This document shows, piece by piece, positions 33,862 to 36,182 of a stretch of 36,182 bases of DNA. The stretch covers positions 1-36,182 of the forward strand of contig DASYDW010000016.1 of assembly GCA_036499395.1 (NCBI GenBank). The letters are read 5' to 3'. The notes beneath the pieces were generated by a model. It did not search any database and was not told the origin of the DNA. It saw nothing but the letters and a program-made list of their open reading frames with translations. This stretch comes from Pirellulales bacterium (GTDB lineage: Bacteria > Planctomycetota > Planctomycetia > Pirellulales > JACPPG01). Made by a program: the position numbers and the translations under genes. Each line of letters opens with the position of its first letter. The first letter of the stretch is position 1.

Positions 33862-35265
33862 ATGCGGCCTGTTCCGCCAGCGAAGTCGCCTGCTCATGCG
33901 TTCGAGAGCCTCAACGCGCGTGTGCGCGAAGGGCTGGTTGTGTGGGATCGTCGCAGCGTGCTGAAGGCGTCGCTCGCCGGACTCGCCGGGTTAAGCCTGC
34001 CAGGATTACTGCGAGCACGAAGCGATGCCGCCACGACCGGCGCAAAGTTGCCCAGCAATAAAAGCGTCATTCTCTTGTGGATGACGGGCGGGCCCAGCCA
34101 TGTCGATACTTGGGATCCGAAGCCGGATGCGCCGCGCGAGATTCGCGGCCCCTTTGGCACCATCCCCACGGTCCTGCTTGGCGTGCGACTGTGCGAGCAT
34201 CTGCCCAAGCAAGCCGCGATGCTCGACCGTATGACGATCATCCGTTCGGTCGATGCGCGGTTCTCGAATCATGAACCGAACCAGGTGATGCAGACCGGCA
34301 ACTCCGAGGCCGAGCCGCGGCTGAACCGCGAGGGGCATCTCTATCCGGCGATCGGCTCGCTCGTGGCGCGCTTTCGGGGGCCGAACGATCCGGCGCTGCC
34401 GCCGTACGTGACGCTCAACATGAAGGATCGCGATCATCTTGCTTGGGGCGGCTACCTCGGCAAGCAGTACGATCCGTTCGTGGCCAACAATGTGGGCGAA
34501 CTCTTCAAGCTGCCCGGCGGGCTCGATCAGCAGCGACTCGGCTCGCGGCAAGAATTGCGTGGGCAGCTCGATCGCTTGCGAAAGAACCTCGACCTGTCGG
34601 GCTCGATGTTGGCGCTTGATCGCTTTTCGCAGCAGGCTGTCGATATCGTCGTCGGTGAACGAGCTCAAACTGTGTTCGATCTGTCACGCGAACCGCAAGC
34701 CAATCGCGACCGCTACGGCGAGCACCCGTGGTGCCAACAAGCGTTGCTGGCCCGGCGGCTGGTCGAGGCGGGCGTGAACTTCGTCACGATCGACTTGAGC
34801 AATCACAGCTCGTCAGGCACGTGGGACACCCACGGCGACAACATTCCCCCGTACGGCGGCATCATGAGTGGATTGAAGCCGCTATTGCCGGTGTTCGATC
34901 ATTTGTTGACGACGCTCGTGACCGATCTCGGCGAGCGCGGATTGCTCGACGATGTGCTGGTGCTGGCGATGGGAGAGTTCGGCCGCACGCCGCAGATCGG
35001 CACGCAAGGCTCGACCGACGGCCGCAACCATTGGCCCCCCGTCATGTCGATGACCGTGGCCGGTGGCGGATTCCGGCATGGCCAGATCATCGGTTCCAGC
35101 GAACACGACGGCGGCCAGATTCGCGAACGCCCCGTCACGCCGGGGGACCTGGCCGCCACGATTTTTCAACACATGGGCGTACCGCTGGATGGGGCGTATC
35201 TCGACCTCCGCGGCCGGCCACGCCCCATCGTGGAAGACGGCCGCCCGATCGAAGAGCTGATCTAA
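33862..35265 (+). CDS. Second DUF1501 twin-arginine-exported protein
   Basis: A 467-residue DUF1501 protein with a twin-arginine-like leader (W-D-R-R-S-V-L-K-A-S-L-A-G-L-A-G-L-S-L) preceded by an unusual 28-residue extension. The domain landmarks are I-L-L-W-M-T-G-G-P-S-H-V-D-T-W-D, G-T-W-D-T-H-G, V-L-A-M-G-E-F-G-R-T-P-Q-I and G-R-N-H-W-P. It is a distant paralogue of the gene at 18054, with the same fold but different loops. No PSD1/DUF1549 partner is adjacent. Function unknown; likely periplasmic. Confidence 0.9.
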   Translation: MRPVPPAKSPAHAFESLNARVREGLVVWDRRSVLKASLAGLAGLSLPGLLRARSDAATTGAKLPSNKSVILLWMTGGPSHVDTWDPKPDAPREIRGPFGTIPTVLLGVRLCEHLPKQAAMLDRMTIIRSVDARFSNHEPNQVMQTGNSEAEPRLNREGHLYPAIGSLVARFRGPNDPALPPYVTLNMKDRDHLAWGGYLGKQYDPFVANNVGELFKLPGGLDQQRLGSRQELRGQLDRLRKNLDLSGSMLALDRFSQQAVDIVVGERAQTVFDLSREPQANRDRYGEHPWCQQALLARRLVEAGVNFVTIDLSNHSSSGTWDTHGDNIPPYGGIMSGLKPLLPVFDHLLTTLVTDLGERGLLDDVLVLAMGEFGRTPQIGTQGSTDGRNHWPPVMSMTVAGGGFRHGQIIGSSEHDGGQIRERPVTPGDLAATIFQHMGVPLDGAYLDLRGRPRPIVEDGRPIEELI

Positions 35266-35389
35266 GGCAAGTGGCGAGTGTGAAGTGCTGAATGATGAGC
35301 GGGAATGACACTTTCACTCAGCAATTCACATGAGGGTCAAACACACTATCCCGCAGCGCCAGCGAGGTTTTTCTTCCGGCCTGAGGTAC

Positions 35390-35415
35390 GGTGCGTCTGT
35401 GACGCACCTTCTTTT
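35390..35415. repeat. Dispersed short palindrome, copy 3 (GGTGCGTC type)
   Basis: GGTGCGTC-TGT-GACGCACC, exact 8-bp arms, followed by TTCTTTTTT, so on the plus strand it could also act as a terminator for the DUF1501 gene. Confidence 0.65.
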
Positions 35416-35473
35416 TTATTGATCCGCAGATTGCGCGGGTTTTCGCAGATTAGAAGCCGGGGCCAGGAAGAAT

Positions 35474-35496
35474 GGTGTGTCTCGGACACACCCTAC
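35474..35496. repeat. Dispersed short palindrome, copy 4 (GGTGTGTC type)
   Basis: GGTGTGTC-TCG-GACACACC followed by CTAC. With its flanks (AAT before, CTAC after) it is nearly identical to copy 1 at 6507; only the loop differs. Confidence 0.65.
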
Positions 35497-35573
35497 AAGT
35501 ACTTAGAAAATCCGGCCACGAAAAGTGCGAAAAGGCACCAAGAGAAAGTTAGGGAATTGTGCCTAGAGAATTC

Positions 35574-35635
35574 TCTGTGGCCTCGGTGAACTCTGTGGCG
35601 AGAATCTCTGTGGCGAGAATCTCTGTGGCGAGAAT
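35574..35635. repeat. Tandem repeat of CTCTGTGGCGAGAAT, three copies
   Basis: Three perfect 15-bp units at 35591-35605, 35606-35620 and 35621-35635, preceded by the related CTCTGTGGCCTCGGTGA. The unit belongs to the 'ctctgtggc / caccgag' sequence family also seen in the element at 7900-8040. It lies in a 917-nt region without credible genes (35266-36182). Confidence 0.75.
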
Positions 35636-35773
35636 CTTCTGGCCTGGAAGGGAAAGAGTGGGCGGCTGACAGTCGGCTGGGGCCGTTTTAGAAACGGAGA
35701 AAGCGGAACGCAAGCTCAATGAAAAAGAAGAGCGCGCGCGGAAAGGCCACGGGAATATCAAAAAGATTTGGGC

Positions 35774-35861
35774 GCTGCCGCCGTGGGTCGGGTTGAGGTT
35801 CCGGAAAGTTCTTTGGCTTGTTAAAGGAATGAAGTTTTGGAGTCGCCTGACCCACGGCAGC
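35774..35861. repeat. Imperfect inverted repeat around a 54-nt spacer
   Basis: The left arm GCTGCCGCCGTGGGTCGG (35774-35791) matches the reverse complement of the right arm CCTGACCCACGGCAGC (35846-35861) apart from one extra triplet and one mismatch. No gene is inside. Confidence 0.45.
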
Positions 35862-36182
35862 TTGATCTGCGCCTCGGGATGATTTTGGAGCTCGCCGCTC
35901 GCCGACGTGGTAACCAGGTGTACGTCACCCCCGTCTATCCTGGCGTCGACTGCGGTTCTAAGGCTCGTACCTCGCTGCTCTAGCACCCGTTTCGGCGGAC
36001 GCAAGCTGATCATGCTCGCCAGTCGACCGTTTGCGATTTGTCGGCTGCAGGCCGCCGCTTCACACGCATCGACGAGTCACAACATGGTACGCCGCTACTG
36101 CCGCTGCGTGGCAACGATCGCGCCGAGTGATTGAATCTTTCGTGCACTCGGCGGATTCCATCCTGCACGCGGTGAGGGAAGG

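Noticed and set aside
35549..36013. 154-residue minus-strand open frame at the window end
   Set aside because: It is built across the tandem repeat and inverted repeat, with no ribosome site or domain; judged non-coding.

Overview
The window looks like chromosomal DNA of a planctomycete, probably from the Pirellulales. It carries secreted DUF1080 and ThuA-like proteins, two twin-arginine DUF1501 proteins, a choice-of-anchor PEP-CTERM protein, a leucine-rich-repeat protein with the short planctomycete architecture, and mostly single-gene transcription units with weak Shine-Dalgarno sites. GC content is visibly high except in two islands described below. This placement comes from gene content only; no rRNA or other marker gene is present.

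Layout. 1-5.9 kb: 3' part of an anti-sigma-like membrane protein, a SABATH-type carboxyl methyltransferase (minus), a secreted CE1/LpqC-type esterase, a tandem DUF1080 protein, a PEP-CTERM protein and an LRR protein. 6-9.5 kb: a two-CBS protein, a small B12-binding protein, an uncertain antisense ORF beside a MITE-like repeat, and thiC. 9.6-12.6 kb: a 980-residue SIR2-STAND-TPR protein, a solitary candidate anti-phage gene with lower GC than its neighbours, possibly followed by a tiny overlapping ORF. 12.9-14.5 kb: ferritin and a DUF4239 membrane protein. 14.5-18 kb: a bacteriophytochrome hybrid histidine kinase (minus) divergent from its heme oxygenase (plus), a complete red-light sensing unit. 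18-22.8 kb: DUF1501 protein, secreted serine hydrolase and a membrane histidine kinase. 23-24.5 kb: an Amt ammonium transporter with a strong terminator, a long leader and a sigma-54-like promoter candidate. 25.1-31.1 kb: secreted sialidase-like protein, ThuA-like protein, GNAT acetyltransferase, a secreted protein with one haem c motif, and an unknown secreted protein.

31.1-33.5 kb: a compact polymorphic-toxin module on the minus strand. It has a pretoxin-like linker, a Tox-SHH-like HNH nuclease domain, an immunity-like domain fused in frame (with its own internal start and Shine-Dalgarno) and a separate DUF2019 immunity-type gene 28 nt downstream. Its N-terminal part is split over two reading frames, so the full-length product is either broken or affected by indels. 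33.9-35.3 kb is a second DUF1501 protein, and the last 0.9 kb is a non-coding patch rich in short palindromes and tandem repeats.

The strongest leads are the SIR2-STAND-TPR gene and the toxin with a fused immunity domain. Several families of short dispersed palindromes, one with at least four copies, account for much of the intergenic DNA. No tRNA, rRNA, CRISPR array, transposase or integrase was seen.
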